A stretch of 64,000 nt of DNA from JADMJV01 sp964649085 (GCA_964649085.1 CAZYPN010000001.1:1-64000); one strand, 5' to 3'; positions 7,285 through 16,491 are shown, counted from the first letter of the stretch. A program made the numbers and translations. The notes: generated from the sequence alone by a model not told the origin.

Positions 7285-9044
7285 CGATGAAACAGTCGCT
7301 CCAGGGCGCGGTCGTCCAGTTTGACCCGGGTGGGCCGGCCGTGGGGACAGTAGTTGGAGTGTTCCACCTCGAGCATTTCCTCGATCAGGCCCGTCATTTC
7401 GGCCACCGATAGAGGGTCACCGGCCTTGATGGCGGCCTTGCAGCTGACCATGGCCCGCAGCTTTTCGCGCACCACCTCGGCCGGGTGTTGCTTGACCGAG
7501 AAGGTTTCGCTGGCCAGCTGTTCGGCCAGCGAGCGCACCACCTCGGGGGCTCGCCCCGCCTTGACCCCCAGCGGCACCGAGCGCAGCTGAAAGCTGTTGC
7601 CGCCAAAGGGCTCCACCTCGAAGCCCAACTCTTGCAGCTGGGCACAGGCGCCCTCCAGGGCCGCGGCCTGGGCAGCCGTAAAGTCCATCACCTCGGGCAC
7701 CAGCAGCCCCTGGCTGGGACCGTGCAGCGGCTGCAGGTGTGCCAACTTCTCGTACCAGATGCGTTCGTGGGCCGTGTGCTGATCGACGATCCAGAGCTGG
7801 CCATCGACGCGGGCCACGATGAAGGTGTTGTAGAGCTGGGCCAGCACCTCCACCCGGGCACGGGTGGCCAGCAACAGCGGAGTTTCTACCGCCAGCGGAC
7901 GATAGAGGTCCATGACTTTTTCGGCGCCGGCCGGCCGCGGGGGAGGGGTATACATCGGCGGGGGAGGAGGGGGGCTGTAGCTCGGCCCCTCCTCGCGCCA
8001 TTGGGGGGGCGGCGAGTCGTCGATCAGGTCCCAGTGCTGGGGCTGCACCGTGTCGGCTCCCTGGCTTTCCAGAGCTGCGGCGATGCTGCGGTAAATCGCT
8101 CGAAAGGGGGCCCGGGCCTCGGCGAAGCGCACTTCGGCCTTGGTGGGGTGCACGTTGACGTCGATCAGCGACGGGTCGATGTGCAGGTGAAGCACGGCCA
8201 CCGGATAGCGGCCCTTGGCCAGCAGGGGGTTGAAGCCCTCGAGAATGGCCTGCGACAGGCTGGCGTTGCGAATCACCCGCCCGTTCAGGGCGAACAGTTG
8301 ATGGGATCGAGTGGGGCGCGCGTGTTGGGGGCGAGCCACCCAGCCCCGAACCTGCACCCCCTGCACCTCGCCTTCGACTTCTACCAGGTCTTCCAGGGGC
8401 ACCTTCCACAACTGGGCCATGCGCTGGGGTAGCGTCATCTGGGGCGTGACCAGAAAGACCTCGCGCTGGTTGGAGCGCACCTGAAAATGCACCCCCTCGT
8501 GGATCAGGGCCAGTCGGGTGAGCAGGTCGACCACCTGGCTGGTTTCGGCGGCGGCGCTTTTGAGAAATTTGCGGCGAGCCGGGGTGTTGAAAAACAGGTC
8601 TTCCACCGTGACTCGCGTGCCGGCCAGGGCAGGAGCCGGGCACTGATCGATCAGCACCCCTCCCTCGACCCGCACCTTCCAACCCTGGCTGGCCCCCGAT
8701 TCGGTGGTTTGAATTTCCAGCCGCGAGACGGCCGCCACGCTGGGCAGGGCTTCGCCGCGAAAACCCAGGGTATGCAGGCTGTCGAGGTCTTCCCACTGGC
8801 GGATTTTCGAGGTGGCAAAGCGTTCCAGGGCAATGGGCACATCGTCCGGGGCCATGCCGCAGCCGTCGTCGATCACTCGGATCAGATGGGTGCCGCCGTT
8901 GACCAGCTCGACCTGCAACTGGCGGGCGCCGGCGTCGAGGCTGTTTTCCACCAGCTCTTTGACCACCGAAACCGGGCGTTCGATGACTTCGCCGGCGGCG
9001 ATACGTTCGGCCACCAGGGGGTCGAGCCGTTCGACTCTAGCCAT
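7281..9044 (-). CDS. mutL: DNA mismatch repair protein MutL, endonuclease type
   Basis: 587 residues. The N-terminal GHKL ATPase has ENSLDAGA, DDGCGM and TLGFRGEAL. A proline-rich linker (~residues 345-370, with a run of prolines and serines) separates it from the C-terminal dimerisation domain. That domain carries the metal-dependent nicking motif DQHTAHERIWYE (~residues 417-428, close to DQHAxxExxxxE), SCKAAIKAGD and CPHGRPT. MutL of this kind nicks the daughter strand itself, as expected in organisms without MutH. It overlaps the deacetylase gene upstream by eight bases and miaA downstream by four. Confidence 0.96.
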   Translation of the reverse strand: MARVERLDPLVAERIAAGEVIERPVSVVKELVENSLDAGARQLQVELVNGGTHLIRVIDDGCGMAPDDVPIALERFATSKIRQWEDLDSLHTLGFRGEALPSVAAVSRLEIQTTESGASQGWKVRVEGGVLIDQCPAPALAGTRVTVEDLFFNTPARRKFLKSAAAETSQVVDLLTRLALIHEGVHFQVRSNQREVFLVTPQMTLPQRMAQLWKVPLEDLVEVEGEVQGVQVRGWVARPQHARPTRSHQLFALNGRVIRNASLSQAILEGFNPLLAKGRYPVAVLHLHIDPSLIDVNVHPTKAEVRFAEARAPFRAIYRSIAAALESQGADTVQPQHWDLIDDSPPPQWREEGPSYSPPPPPPMYTPPPRPAGAEKVMDLYRPLAVETPLLLATRARVEVLAQLYNTFIVARVDGQLWIVDQHTAHERIWYEKLAHLQPLHGPSQGLLVPEVMDFTAAQAAALEGACAQLQELGFEVEPFGGNSFQLRSVPLGVKAGRAPEVVRSLAEQLASETFSVKQHPAEVVREKLRAMVSCKAAIKAGDPLSVAEMTGLIEEMLEVEHSNYCPHGRPTRVKLDDRALERLFHR

Positions 9045-9825
9045 GCAGCTTCACCAGTTTGAATCCCCGCCGGCGCAGCTCGGGCACCAGCAGGGCCACC
9101 GCCTGCAGCGTTTGCCCCCGGCTGTGAAAGCCGTCGTGCAGCAGGATGATGTCGCCGCTGCGCAGCTTCTCCAGCACCCGGTCGACGATGACCTGCGGCC
9201 CGGGGTTGTGAAAGTCGCGCGGGTTGCACGACCAGAGCACGGCCTTTAACCCCAGCCGCCGGGCCACGGCGAAGGTCCAGGGGGCGCGAAAGCCATAGGG
9301 CGGACGCCACCAGCGGGGAGTCTGGCCAGTCAGGCTGTGCAGCCGCTCTTGGACCCGTTGCAGCTGACGTCGGGTGGCTCCCGGCAGTAAAGTCATCAGA
9401 TTGACGTGCTCTTCGGTGTGGTTGGCCAGGGTATGGCCCTCGGCGGCGATGCGTCGGGCCACCTCGGGATATTGCTCCAGTTGCCGCCCCACGCAGAAAA
9501 AGGTGGCCGGTACCTCGAGCTGGCCCAGCAGGTCGAGCAGGGCCGGCGTGTCCTGGGCCGGACCGTCGTCGAAGGTAAGAGCCACTGCGTTCTCTTCCTC
9601 CAGCCGGCCCAGGCTGGCACCGTAGACCGGATTGTAAGGATTGACACAGGGCTCCAACACGATGCCCAGCACGACAACCACGGCCCAGCTGATCAGGGCC
9701 CACTTTTTGGAGGGAAAAGCCAGGCTGAAGCACAGCACCCCGGTGCCCACAAGATAGGCCAGATAGTAGTGGTCGTAGGTCCAGTCGCGCAGCTGCACCC
9801 AGAACCGCTCGAGGGGGTCGGTCAA
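9037..9825 (-). CDS. Membrane-anchored polysaccharide deacetylase (NodB homology domain)
   Basis: About 262 residues from a TTG at 9825 that overlaps the stop of the DUF423 gene (TTGA), preceded by a GGAAGG-like site; the frame stays open to an ATG at 9924, inside DUF423. Two hydrophobic segments near the N-terminus (YYLAYLVGTGVLCFSLAF and ALISWAVVVVLGIVL) should anchor the enzyme. The NodB domain shows motif 1 TFDDGP, motif 2 NHTEEH with the zinc histidines, motif 3 RWWRPPYGFR and motif 5 IILLHD. It likely removes acetyl groups from peptidoglycan or an exported polysaccharide. It is the only envelope-facing gene in an otherwise nucleic-acid-maintenance operon. Confidence 0.88.
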   Translation of the reverse strand: MTDPLERFWVQLRDWTYDHYYLAYLVGTGVLCFSLAFPSKKWALISWAVVVVLGIVLEPCVNPYNPVYGASLGRLEEENAVALTFDDGPAQDTPALLDLLGQLEVPATFFCVGRQLEQYPEVARRIAAEGHTLANHTEEHVNLMTLLPGATRRQLQRVQERLHSLTGQTPRWWRPPYGFRAPWTFAVARRLGLKAVLWSCNPRDFHNPGPQVIVDRVLEKLRSGDIILLHDGFHSRGQTLQAVALLVPELRRRGFKLVKLHG

Positions 9826-10172
9826 CTGCGCCAGGCCTTCCAGCCCAGCCAGACCCAGGCCACGATTTGCAGCAGCCCACCCAGCGGAGTGAGGGCACCC
9901 CAGGCGCGCTGGTCGGTCAGGCACAGCAAGTACAGGCTTCCGGAGAAGATCACCACGCCCAGGCCCAGCAAGCTGAGCCCCAACATCGAGGGGCGGGGAT
10001 GCAGGGCGGCGATTTGCAGCCCCAGCGCACCGAAGAACTGATAGCGGCTGGCGGTTTCCCAGGTGGCCAGGCGGGCCGGGGTCAGGCTGTCTTTCAGGCC
10101 GTGGGCGCCGAAGGCCCCCAGCATCACCGCGCTGGCCGCCAGCAGGCAGGCCAGAGCCAGAGTGGCGCGCAT
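9822..10172 (-). CDS. DUF423 family membrane protein
   Basis: 116 residues with four predicted membrane segments. The opening (LLAASAVMLGAFGAHGLKDSL) is the DUF423 hallmark, where GAFGAHGL follows the first helix; SRYQFFGALGLQI and a glycine-rich third helix (SGSLYLL) follow. The family (for example E. coli YgdD) is an inner-membrane protein of unknown role. Its start codon shares one base with the stop of the coiled-coil gene upstream (TGATG), and its stop overlaps the probable TTG start of the deacetylase. Confidence 0.88.
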   Translation of the reverse strand: MRATLALACLLAASAVMLGAFGAHGLKDSLTPARLATWETASRYQFFGALGLQIAALHPRPSMLGLSLLGLGVVIFSGSLYLLCLTDQRAWGALTPLGGLLQIVAWVWLGWKAWRS

Positions 10173-11548
10173 CAGCTATCCCCCCGCATGCGGAACAGGC
10201 CGCCCCAGCCTCCCTTGCGGTCGCTGGGCAAGGAACTGGGCGGCGGTTGTTGCTGCTGTTGCTGCAATTCGTTGATTTGCTTGGCGGCCAACTGCGACCA
10301 GTCTTCCTTCAGGCGCTCGTGGCGCTGTTGCAGCTCGTAATGGGAACGTTGCAGGGCGTCGAGCTTCGAGCCCAGTTCGCTGATCTCGGCGTAGTTTTGC
10401 TGAATCAACTGATTCTTCTGAGCCATTTCCGCCTCGGCTTCGCTAAGCCGTTCCAGCAGTCGGCGAGAGTCCTCGGGCGTGGGGCCCGAGGTGCCCGGGC
10501 CGGCCATCTGCAGCTTGTAGTTGAGACTTTTGATCAGCTCTTGGTGACGATGAATTTCGGCTTCCAACTCGTGTTCGCGCTGAGAAGCCCGCTCCTGTTG
10601 CTCCGACTTCTGCCGCAGTTGCTGAAGCTGTTGCTCCAGTTCACGTTTTTGCTCGTCCCATCCCGCCTGGACCGCAGTCAGGCGATCCACTTCGCCTTGC
10701 AGCGAGTGCAGCTCCAGTGACCAGCGCGCTCGCTCGGCGTCCATGGTGAGGTCGCCAGAACGTGCCTGAGCCAGCTCTCGGCGCAGGCCTTCCGCCTCCT
10801 CCCGGAGCTGTTCCAATCGCCTTTCGTGCTCGAGACGAATGTGTTCGAGTTCTTGCTGATGCTGCAGGCGTTGGCGCTGAAGCTCTTGCTGCTGGATCTG
10901 TGCCGTCTGCTCTTTCTCTTGCTGAGCCTGGGCCAGCTTTTCACGGAATTGCTCGCGGGCTTCCTCCAGGTGGAGCAACTGGCCTTTCAGCTCCTCGAGG
11001 TGGGCGGCGGTCTCTTCTTGCAGCTTGAGCTGCCAGCGATGATGCTCGCTTTGGGAACGCTCAAGCATTTGTCGGGCCTCGGCCAGTTCGCCCTGCAGTC
11101 GGGCCACCTCAGGCTGTGGGTCGGGCTGAGGCTCCGTGGTTGGCGCCACATGGAGCTGTTCCAGCTGGGCCTGCAAGGGAGACAAAGCCGCTGCCACGGC
11201 CGTGCGAATCTCTTGATGCAGCAGTTCCAACGTGAAATCGCTGGCTCTTCGACCCATGCGCCGCCTGCGATCGCGCTCGCCGGTGGCGCTTTCCGGATCG
11301 AGGCTGCGGGGGGGGCGAACCTTGGGTCGCTTGCGCGATTCTGCGGGGCTGGGGGAGCTCTGCGAGAGAATCAGGTGCTTTTCCAGGATCAGCCGCTGAA
11401 CCTCGGCTCGTTCGAAATCCCAGCCGCCCGTTTCCGGGTTGGACGCCGGGGTGCCCCGGGCCAGGCCGCGTTCCACCCACTGTTGCAGCACGTCGGGACC
11501 GATTTCCAGATTGTGGGCGGCCTCTGACAGGCTTATAAGATCGGACAT
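10172..11548 (-). CDS. HTH-domain protein with a long coiled coil
   Basis: About 458 residues from the ATG at 11548. Residues ~3-55 (LISLSEAAHNLEIGPDVLQQWVERGLARG) resemble a MerR/excisionase-like winged helix. A basic, arginine-rich linker follows (~75-105). From ~150 to ~440 there is an almost unbroken coiled coil rich in Gln, Glu and Leu, ending in a poly-Gln patch (LQQQQQQ) and a basic tail. The layout suggests a DNA-binding head on a long rod, as in nucleoid-organising or cell-division proteins, but no family is recognised. It heads the DUF423-deacetylase-mutL run; the divergent gap 11549-11648 presumably holds promoters for both directions. Confidence 0.7.
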   Translation of the reverse strand: MSDLISLSEAAHNLEIGPDVLQQWVERGLARGTPASNPETGGWDFERAEVQRLILEKHLILSQSSPSPAESRKRPKVRPPRSLDPESATGERDRRRRMGRRASDFTLELLHQEIRTAVAAALSPLQAQLEQLHVAPTTEPQPDPQPEVARLQGELAEARQMLERSQSEHHRWQLKLQEETAAHLEELKGQLLHLEEAREQFREKLAQAQQEKEQTAQIQQQELQRQRLQHQQELEHIRLEHERRLEQLREEAEGLRRELAQARSGDLTMDAERARWSLELHSLQGEVDRLTAVQAGWDEQKRELEQQLQQLRQKSEQQERASQREHELEAEIHRHQELIKSLNYKLQMAGPGTSGPTPEDSRRLLERLSEAEAEMAQKNQLIQQNYAEISELGSKLDALQRSHYELQQRHERLKEDWSQLAAKQINELQQQQQQPPPSSLPSDRKGGWGGLFRMRGDS

Positions 11549-11648
11549 CCGAGCGGCTTCGCGCCCGCCCCAAAAGTGCCTCCACCCGAAAGGGCGGGCG
11601 GGCCGGCGCAGCAGGAGTCTCATCCGGCTGACGGAAGGCCTGCCGGTT

Positions 11649-12149
11649 ATGAACTGGAAATCAGCGTTCTGGGGTCTGATGCTGCTGTGCGGGTGCACTC
11701 AGGCTCCCCCTGTTCCTGCTCCGAGCTCGGCGCTGCCCGCAACGGCTACCCCCCAGGCCGACTTTACCAAGCTTCGGCCTGGCTCGACCGAGAAGATCAG
11801 CGGCGCTCCCTTTGTGGGCATGAGCCGCAGTCTGGCCAAGGTTCCCGGTGCCGCCGCTCGGCCCGGGTCATGGGTGCCTCTCATGGAGGCCGCTCATCCC
11901 GATCGGGTGGTATTGTTGCACCTCAGCGGTCTGTCGCCCGAAGAGGCCGACAAGCGGCCTGGTCACACGCTGGTGGTGACGGGTTCCTTCAAGAATTTTG
12001 AAGATGCCGGTCTGGTGTCGGCCTTCGAGAAGCAACTCGGAGCCCAGCTTATGAAAATCCAGGACAAGCCGGTGTATCTCGAGGTGTCCGATGACCCCTG
12101 GGGAGGCGCCACTCCAAAACCCGAGGAGACCCCGATCAGTGGCCCGTAA
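11649..12149 (+). CDS. Hypothetical lipoprotein
   Basis: 166 residues from the ATG at 11649. The N-terminus is a lipoprotein signal (MNWKSAFWGLMLLCGC) with a lipobox ending at Cys16, followed by a Pro/Ala/Thr-rich linker. The body contains DRVVLLHLSGLSPEEADKRPGHTLVVTGSF and ends in a proline-rich tail; no domain is recognised. It ends 11 bases inside the next gene, so it is co-transcribed with the FlhA-like gene. A role at the envelope face of whatever that protein serves is possible but unproven. Confidence 0.7.
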   Translation: MNWKSAFWGLMLLCGCTQAPPVPAPSSALPATATPQADFTKLRPGSTEKISGAPFVGMSRSLAKVPGAAARPGSWVPLMEAAHPDRVVLLHLSGLSPEEADKRPGHTLVVTGSFKNFEDAGLVSAFEKQLGAQLMKIQDKPVYLEVSDDPWGGATPKPEETPISGP

Positions 12150-13443
12150 TCGCGCAGAAGAAGAACGCCAGGAACTTCATGTCCTCCGGGTAGGAGATAT
12201 CTACGAACCCTTTGCTCCCTGGCGCCGCAACGAACAGGGAAAGCAGGTCTACATCAAGCTCAGCCGCGGCGACGAGATGTCCTATCTCTACGTCGGCTCC
12301 CAGCTCAGCTTCAGGGCCGAGTTGCAGCAGGCCCTGATGCGCCTCGTCAATGACGGTTGGACGGTAGAAGGCGAGGTGATGGTCCAGTTCGACGGTCGCA
12401 GCGAACCGGGCACCGATCCTTACGTCTACCGTGAGCCGCTGGTGCTGGAATTGGGCAAATCGCTGCTGCCTCTGGTCGACCCTCAAAACGGCTCACCGCT
12501 GCTGAGCAAGGTCGAGCAGATTCGCGAAGAGGTCGCCCGCGAAGTGGGGGTCGTCATTCCTCCGCTGCGGGTGGTCGACAATCTGCAGCTCGACCATCAG
12601 TATCTGCTTCGCATCAAAGATGCTCCGGTGGCGGTTGGCGAAATCTTTCTGGACCGCTTCATGGTGCTGGGAAGTCTGGAGTTGCTGGGGCAACTGGAGG
12701 GGTGGACCACCCAGGATCCGGTCCATCGCTGGCCGGCCAAGTGGGTGGTGGCCGAGGCCAAGGAGAAGGCCGAGTCGCTGGGGTGCCCGGTGCTGGGTCC
12801 GCTGGCCGTGATGGTGGCCCATGTCAAGGCGTTGGTGTTGGGGGCCTGCCCCGAGATTCTCGGTTTGCAGGAGTGCTACGAACTGATCCACCGCCTGCGC
12901 AGCTCGCACCCCATCGTAGTGGAAGAGATTCTCAACGACCGACGCATGCTGCGGCGCGTGCGCAAAGTGCTCCAGTCGCTGCTGCAGCAACGCGTGGCCA
13001 TTCGCGACCTGGTCACCATTATGGAAATCTGTGGTGACCACGCCGATTTGCTTCACGACATTGACGCCGTCACCGAATTGTGTCGGGGCGCTCTGGCCCG
13101 TCAGATCTGCGCTTCCGTCGTCGACCGCGAGGGCAATCTGCGGGTGCTGGCTCTGGGGCCGGTCGTCGAGGCACGCCTGCGCGAGGCCATCGGCGAGCCC
13201 TCCGGGCCGCTCAAGTGGAATCCCGAGCAGGTTGAGGCTTTCCTCGACGCCATCAAGAAAGCCCGTGACGAGCACGACCACCCGCCCGTGCTGATCACCG
13301 ATCCACCTACGCGACGCCACGTGCAGCGCTTGATCTTGGGAGCCTTCCCCGACCTTACGGTGCTTTCCACCGACGAGTTGGTCTCTGGTTTTCGCGTCGA
13401 GGTGGCGGCGCTGGTCGAATTGCCCGAAAAATCCCCTGCCTAG
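12139..13443 (+). CDS. Stand-alone FlhA/SctV cytoplasmic-domain homologue (FHIPEP family, no membrane domain)
   Basis: About 434 residues from a GTG at 12139 (an upstream ATG at 12091 would overlap the lipoprotein gene more). Residues ~100-425 follow the soluble C-terminal domain of FlhA/SctV export-gate proteins: LELGKSLLPLVD, LLSKVEQIREEVAREVGVVIPPLRVVDNLQL, KDAPVAVGEIFLDRF, DPVHRWPAKWV, LGPLAVMVAHVKALV, LQECYELIHRLRSSHPIVVEEI and VLQSLLQQRVAIRDLVTIME. In known systems this region forms the nonameric ring that docks chaperones and substrates. The roughly 330-residue, eight-helix membrane half is absent and is replaced by a ~95-residue soluble N-terminus of unknown kind. No other flagellar or type III gene is in the window. 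Confidence 0.82.
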   Translation: MARNRAEEERQELHVLRVGDIYEPFAPWRRNEQGKQVYIKLSRGDEMSYLYVGSQLSFRAELQQALMRLVNDGWTVEGEVMVQFDGRSEPGTDPYVYREPLVLELGKSLLPLVDPQNGSPLLSKVEQIREEVAREVGVVIPPLRVVDNLQLDHQYLLRIKDAPVAVGEIFLDRFMVLGSLELLGQLEGWTTQDPVHRWPAKWVVAEAKEKAESLGCPVLGPLAVMVAHVKALVLGACPEILGLQECYELIHRLRSSHPIVVEEILNDRRMLRRVRKVLQSLLQQRVAIRDLVTIMEICGDHADLLHDIDAVTELCRGALARQICASVVDREGNLRVLALGPVVEARLREAIGEPSGPLKWNPEQVEAFLDAIKKARDEHDHPPVLITDPPTRRHVQRLILGAFPDLTVLSTDELVSGFRVEVAALVELPEKSPA

Positions 13444-13481
13444 GGCCGCAACCCGAAGGCGACTGAAGGGTTGAAGGAGCT

Positions 13482-15239
13482 ATGAAGAAGCTGATCCTTT
13501 TGCTCGCCCTCAGCTCCCTGGTTGGGGCCGAAGTTCCCGCCTACCAGAAGGCCGGGCTCAACAGCTATCAGGCCGCAGCCCACCTGCTGTCGCGCTTTAC
13601 CTACGGGGCCCGCCCGGGCGAAGTGGAGAAAGTGGCCGCCGAAGGCATCGAAGGCTGGCTTGAGCGTCAGCTCAGTCTTCAGTCGGACGACTGCATCTGT
13701 CGTGAACAACTGCAGGCCTATCCGGCCCTGGCCATGGAGCAGGGAGAAATTCAGACCACCTACCTTTCGGGGCCTGAGCTGAGGCGACTGGCTGTGGAAA
13801 CCGGGCTGTTGGACAAAAAGTCGGCTGCCAAAGAGGACCGCCAGGCCGCTCTGCGGGCGCTGTCGCGCCAGGGCGGACTGCAGACCGAGCGCGACTTGCT
13901 GCGTCAATTGGCGGCCCAGAAAGTGGTTCGCGCCAGCCTGAGCGAGCATCAGTTGCAGGAAGTGATGACCGATTTCTGGTTCAATCACTTTAACGTTTCG
14001 CGCACCACGGCCCCGGTTCGTCCCTATCTGCTGAGCTATGAGCGCGATGTCATTCGTCCGGGGTCGCTGGGCAGTTTTCGTCAACTGCTGGGAGCCACCT
14101 CATGTCACCCGGCCATGCTGCTCTATCTGAACAACGCCCAATCGATGGCCGAACTCGAGTCCCGTTCTCGAATGGCCCCGCGCCTGCCTGGACGCAAAAT
14201 GACGGGGCTCAACGAGAACTACGCCCGAGAGTTGCTCGAGCTCCACACGCTGGGGGTTGATGGGGGCTACACTCAGAAAGACGTGACCGAGGTGGCTCGG
14301 ATTTTTACGGGATGGACGGTCATGCCCCGCGGTCCTCAGGCCGAACGCTATCGGCGCATTGTCGAGCGTCACCCCCAGGGGGTCGAAACGCTGGCCCACG
14401 GAGCTCTCTTCGTTCCCTTTTTGCACGACATTCGTTCCAAGGTGGTACGAGGCACCTCTTACTCTTCCGATGCCAACAACGGCATGCAAGAGGCCGCGCG
14501 TCTGCTGGATTCACTGGCTGCCGACCCGGCCACGGCCCGGCGCATTGCCCGCAAGCTGGCCGTGCGCTTCGTGGCCGACGAGCCCGACCCCAAGTTGGTG
14601 GAACAGCTGGCCGGCGTCTATCGCAGTTCGGGAGGCGATTCCGCCGCCATGTTACGATGGCTCGTGCGTTCTCCGGGTTTCTGGTCGGCCCAGGCCTTGC
14701 GATCCAAGGTCAAGTCGCCGTTGGAGTATTGCATCAGCAGCCTTCGAGCTGTGCAGGCCGAGGTTGGCCGGGAAAGTCAGCTACCCCTCTGGATCGAGCG
14801 TATGGGTCAGGCCATGTATGGCTGTGTGCCGCCTACGGGCTATCCCGACAAGGGCGAGCAGTGGCTCAGTTCAGGCACGCTGGTTACGCGCATCAATTTC
14901 GCCTTCGCCCTTACCACCCAGCGAATCCAGGGGATCAGCGTGCCGCCCCAGCGAGGAACGCTCGAACAACTGGCCGCTCAGATGCTTCCCGGTCGTCCCG
15001 TGGATGAATTGCTGGTGCCGGTGCGTTCCACCCTGTCCAACGAGGGTTTTTTCAAAACCCTGCGCCCTGACCTCCCCGAGGAGGAAAGTGCTTCTGAGAT
15101 GGACGGCGAAACCATGGCAAGCCAGGCCAGGCCACGCCCTCGTGCTGCCCGCAGTTTGCAGGCGGCTCCTGTCGAATTGACGGAGATGCAAAAGCAACTG
15201 GGTGTGTTGTTGAGTTGTCCAGAGTTTCAACGGAGGTAG
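13482..15239 (+). CDS. DUF1800 domain-containing secreted protein
   Basis: 585 residues with a cleavable signal peptide (MKKLILLLALSSLVGAE). The DUF1800 signature is clear: AAHLLSRFTYGARPGEV near the N-terminus, VMTDFWFNHFNVSR, LLGATSCHPAMLLYLNN, LNENYARELLELHTLGVDGGYTQKDVTEVARIFTGW, and YPDKGEQWLSSGTLVTRINFAF. DUF1800 proteins are envelope or exported proteins of unresolved function, nearly always encoded next to DUF1501 genes, as here (four bases apart). The pair probably works as one unit. Confidence 0.93.
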   Translation: MKKLILLLALSSLVGAEVPAYQKAGLNSYQAAAHLLSRFTYGARPGEVEKVAAEGIEGWLERQLSLQSDDCICREQLQAYPALAMEQGEIQTTYLSGPELRRLAVETGLLDKKSAAKEDRQAALRALSRQGGLQTERDLLRQLAAQKVVRASLSEHQLQEVMTDFWFNHFNVSRTTAPVRPYLLSYERDVIRPGSLGSFRQLLGATSCHPAMLLYLNNAQSMAELESRSRMAPRLPGRKMTGLNENYARELLELHTLGVDGGYTQKDVTEVARIFTGWTVMPRGPQAERYRRIVERHPQGVETLAHGALFVPFLHDIRSKVVRGTSYSSDANNGMQEAARLLDSLAADPATARRIARKLAVRFVADEPDPKLVEQLAGVYRSSGGDSAAMLRWLVRSPGFWSAQALRSKVKSPLEYCISSLRAVQAEVGRESQLPLWIERMGQAMYGCVPPTGYPDKGEQWLSSGTLVTRINFAFALTTQRIQGISVPPQRGTLEQLAAQMLPGRPVDELLVPVRSTLSNEGFFKTLRPDLPEEESASEMDGETMASQARPRPRAARSLQAAPVELTEMQKQLGVLLSCPEFQRR

Positions 15240-15243
15240 CGGC

Positions 15244-16491
15244 ATGTGGAATCGTAGAGCTTTTTTGCGAGCCAGCGGTCTGTCGGTATTCGGTCTCAGT
15301 CTTGGAGGCGTGCCCGCCTTTCTGACCCGTTCGGCTCACGCCGCCGCCAAAGGCATTCACGCCAAACGACCCATTCTGGTGTGTATTTTTCAACGCGGCG
15401 CCATGGATGGGGTCATGGCCGTCCAGCCCCTGGCCGATCCGGCCCTGTCGCTGCTACGACCCGGTTTAATGCTGCCGGCCAGTGGCGACGGTAGCCTGCT
15501 GCGTCTCGACGATCGCTTTGGCCTGCATCCTGCCGGCAGCGATCTGGCGGCTCTCTATAAGTCGGGGAAGCTGGCGGTGGTGCACGGAGTGGGAAGCCCG
15601 GAGAAGAATCGCTCCCACTTTGACGCTCAAGATTACATGGAAACCGGCACTCCGGGTGTGAAAAGCACCCCCAGTGGCTGGCTGAACCGGGTGGTGGGCA
15701 TCACCGGCCACGAACACACCGCTTATCAGGCGGTAGCCATGACTTCCAGCATGCCCCGGGCCCTGAGCGGTCCTGTGCCGGCCCTGGCGGTGGGCAATCT
15801 CGAGGAGTTCCAGGTGCGGGCCGGCAACGGTGCCGGCAGTCTCGAGAGCCTCTATGCTCAGGCCACCGGAGGCAAGACAGGCGAGTTGCTCTCGTCTCGA
15901 GGTAGCGAAGCCTTCGAAGCCACTCGTGTCCTTTCTCCCCAGAACGTCCGCAGTTATCGCCCCGCCCACGGGGCCACCTACCCCGGGGGGGTGCTGGCCC
16001 GAGGGCTACGTCAGGTGGCCCAGCTGATCAAAACCGAAGTTGGCCTGGAAGTGGCCTTCCTGGAACACAACGGATGGGATACCCACGTGGGGCAGGGCAC
16101 GGCCCAGGGCAACTTTGCCCGCCTGTTTCGCGAGCTTTCCTCGTCCATTGCCGCCTTCTGGCAGGACCTGGGTCCCGAGTTGCAGGAGCGGGTGTGTCTT
16201 ATGACCATGACCGAGTTTGGCCGCACCGTGCACCAGAATGGCTCCAACGGTACCGACCACGGGCGGGGCTCCTGCATGTTTGTGCTCGGGCCTTCCGTTC
16301 AGGGGGGCAAGGTTTACCAGCAAATCCAGGGCTTCTCCAAGGACGCCCTCGAGGATGGTCGAGATCTGCCGGTTACCACCGATTTTCGGGCCTTGTTCAG
16401 CAATGTTGCCACCCAGCATCTCAAGCTCAAGGCCGGGCCCCAGGACCTGTTTCCCGGCTGGCGGGGCAGTCCGCTTAGCGTGGTGCGCTAG
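15244..16491 (+). CDS. DUF1501 domain-containing protein with Tat-like signal
   Basis: 415 residues. The start NRRAFLRASGLSVFGLSLGG has the twin-arginine motif, followed by a hydrophobic core and an AHA cleavage region. The body has the DUF1501 (sulfatase/alkaline phosphatase-superfamily-like) pattern: ILVCIFQRGAMDGV, AVVHGVGSPEKNRSHFDAQDYMETGTPG, LNRVVG, NGWDTHVGQG, MTMTEFGRTVHQNGSNGTDHGRG and GGKVYQQ. Folding before export by Tat suggests a metal-containing enzyme. It follows the DUF1800 gene and overlaps the convergent msrB by 17 bases at its 3' end. Confidence 0.93.
   Translation: MWNRRAFLRASGLSVFGLSLGGVPAFLTRSAHAAAKGIHAKRPILVCIFQRGAMDGVMAVQPLADPALSLLRPGLMLPASGDGSLLRLDDRFGLHPAGSDLAALYKSGKLAVVHGVGSPEKNRSHFDAQDYMETGTPGVKSTPSGWLNRVVGITGHEHTAYQAVAMTSSMPRALSGPVPALAVGNLEEFQVRAGNGAGSLESLYAQATGGKTGELLSSRGSEAFEATRVLSPQNVRSYRPAHGATYPGGVLARGLRQVAQLIKTEVGLEVAFLEHNGWDTHVGQGTAQGNFARLFRELSSSIAAFWQDLGPELQERVCLMTMTEFGRTVHQNGSNGTDHGRGSCMFVLGPSVQGGKVYQQIQGFSKDALEDGRDLPVTTDFRALFSNVATQHLKLKAGPQDLFPGWRGSPLSVVR

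Noticed and set aside
7417..8796. 459-residue minus-strand frame inside mutL
   Set aside because: Shadow frame of mutL; Arg/Gly/Pro-rich with no similarity to known proteins.
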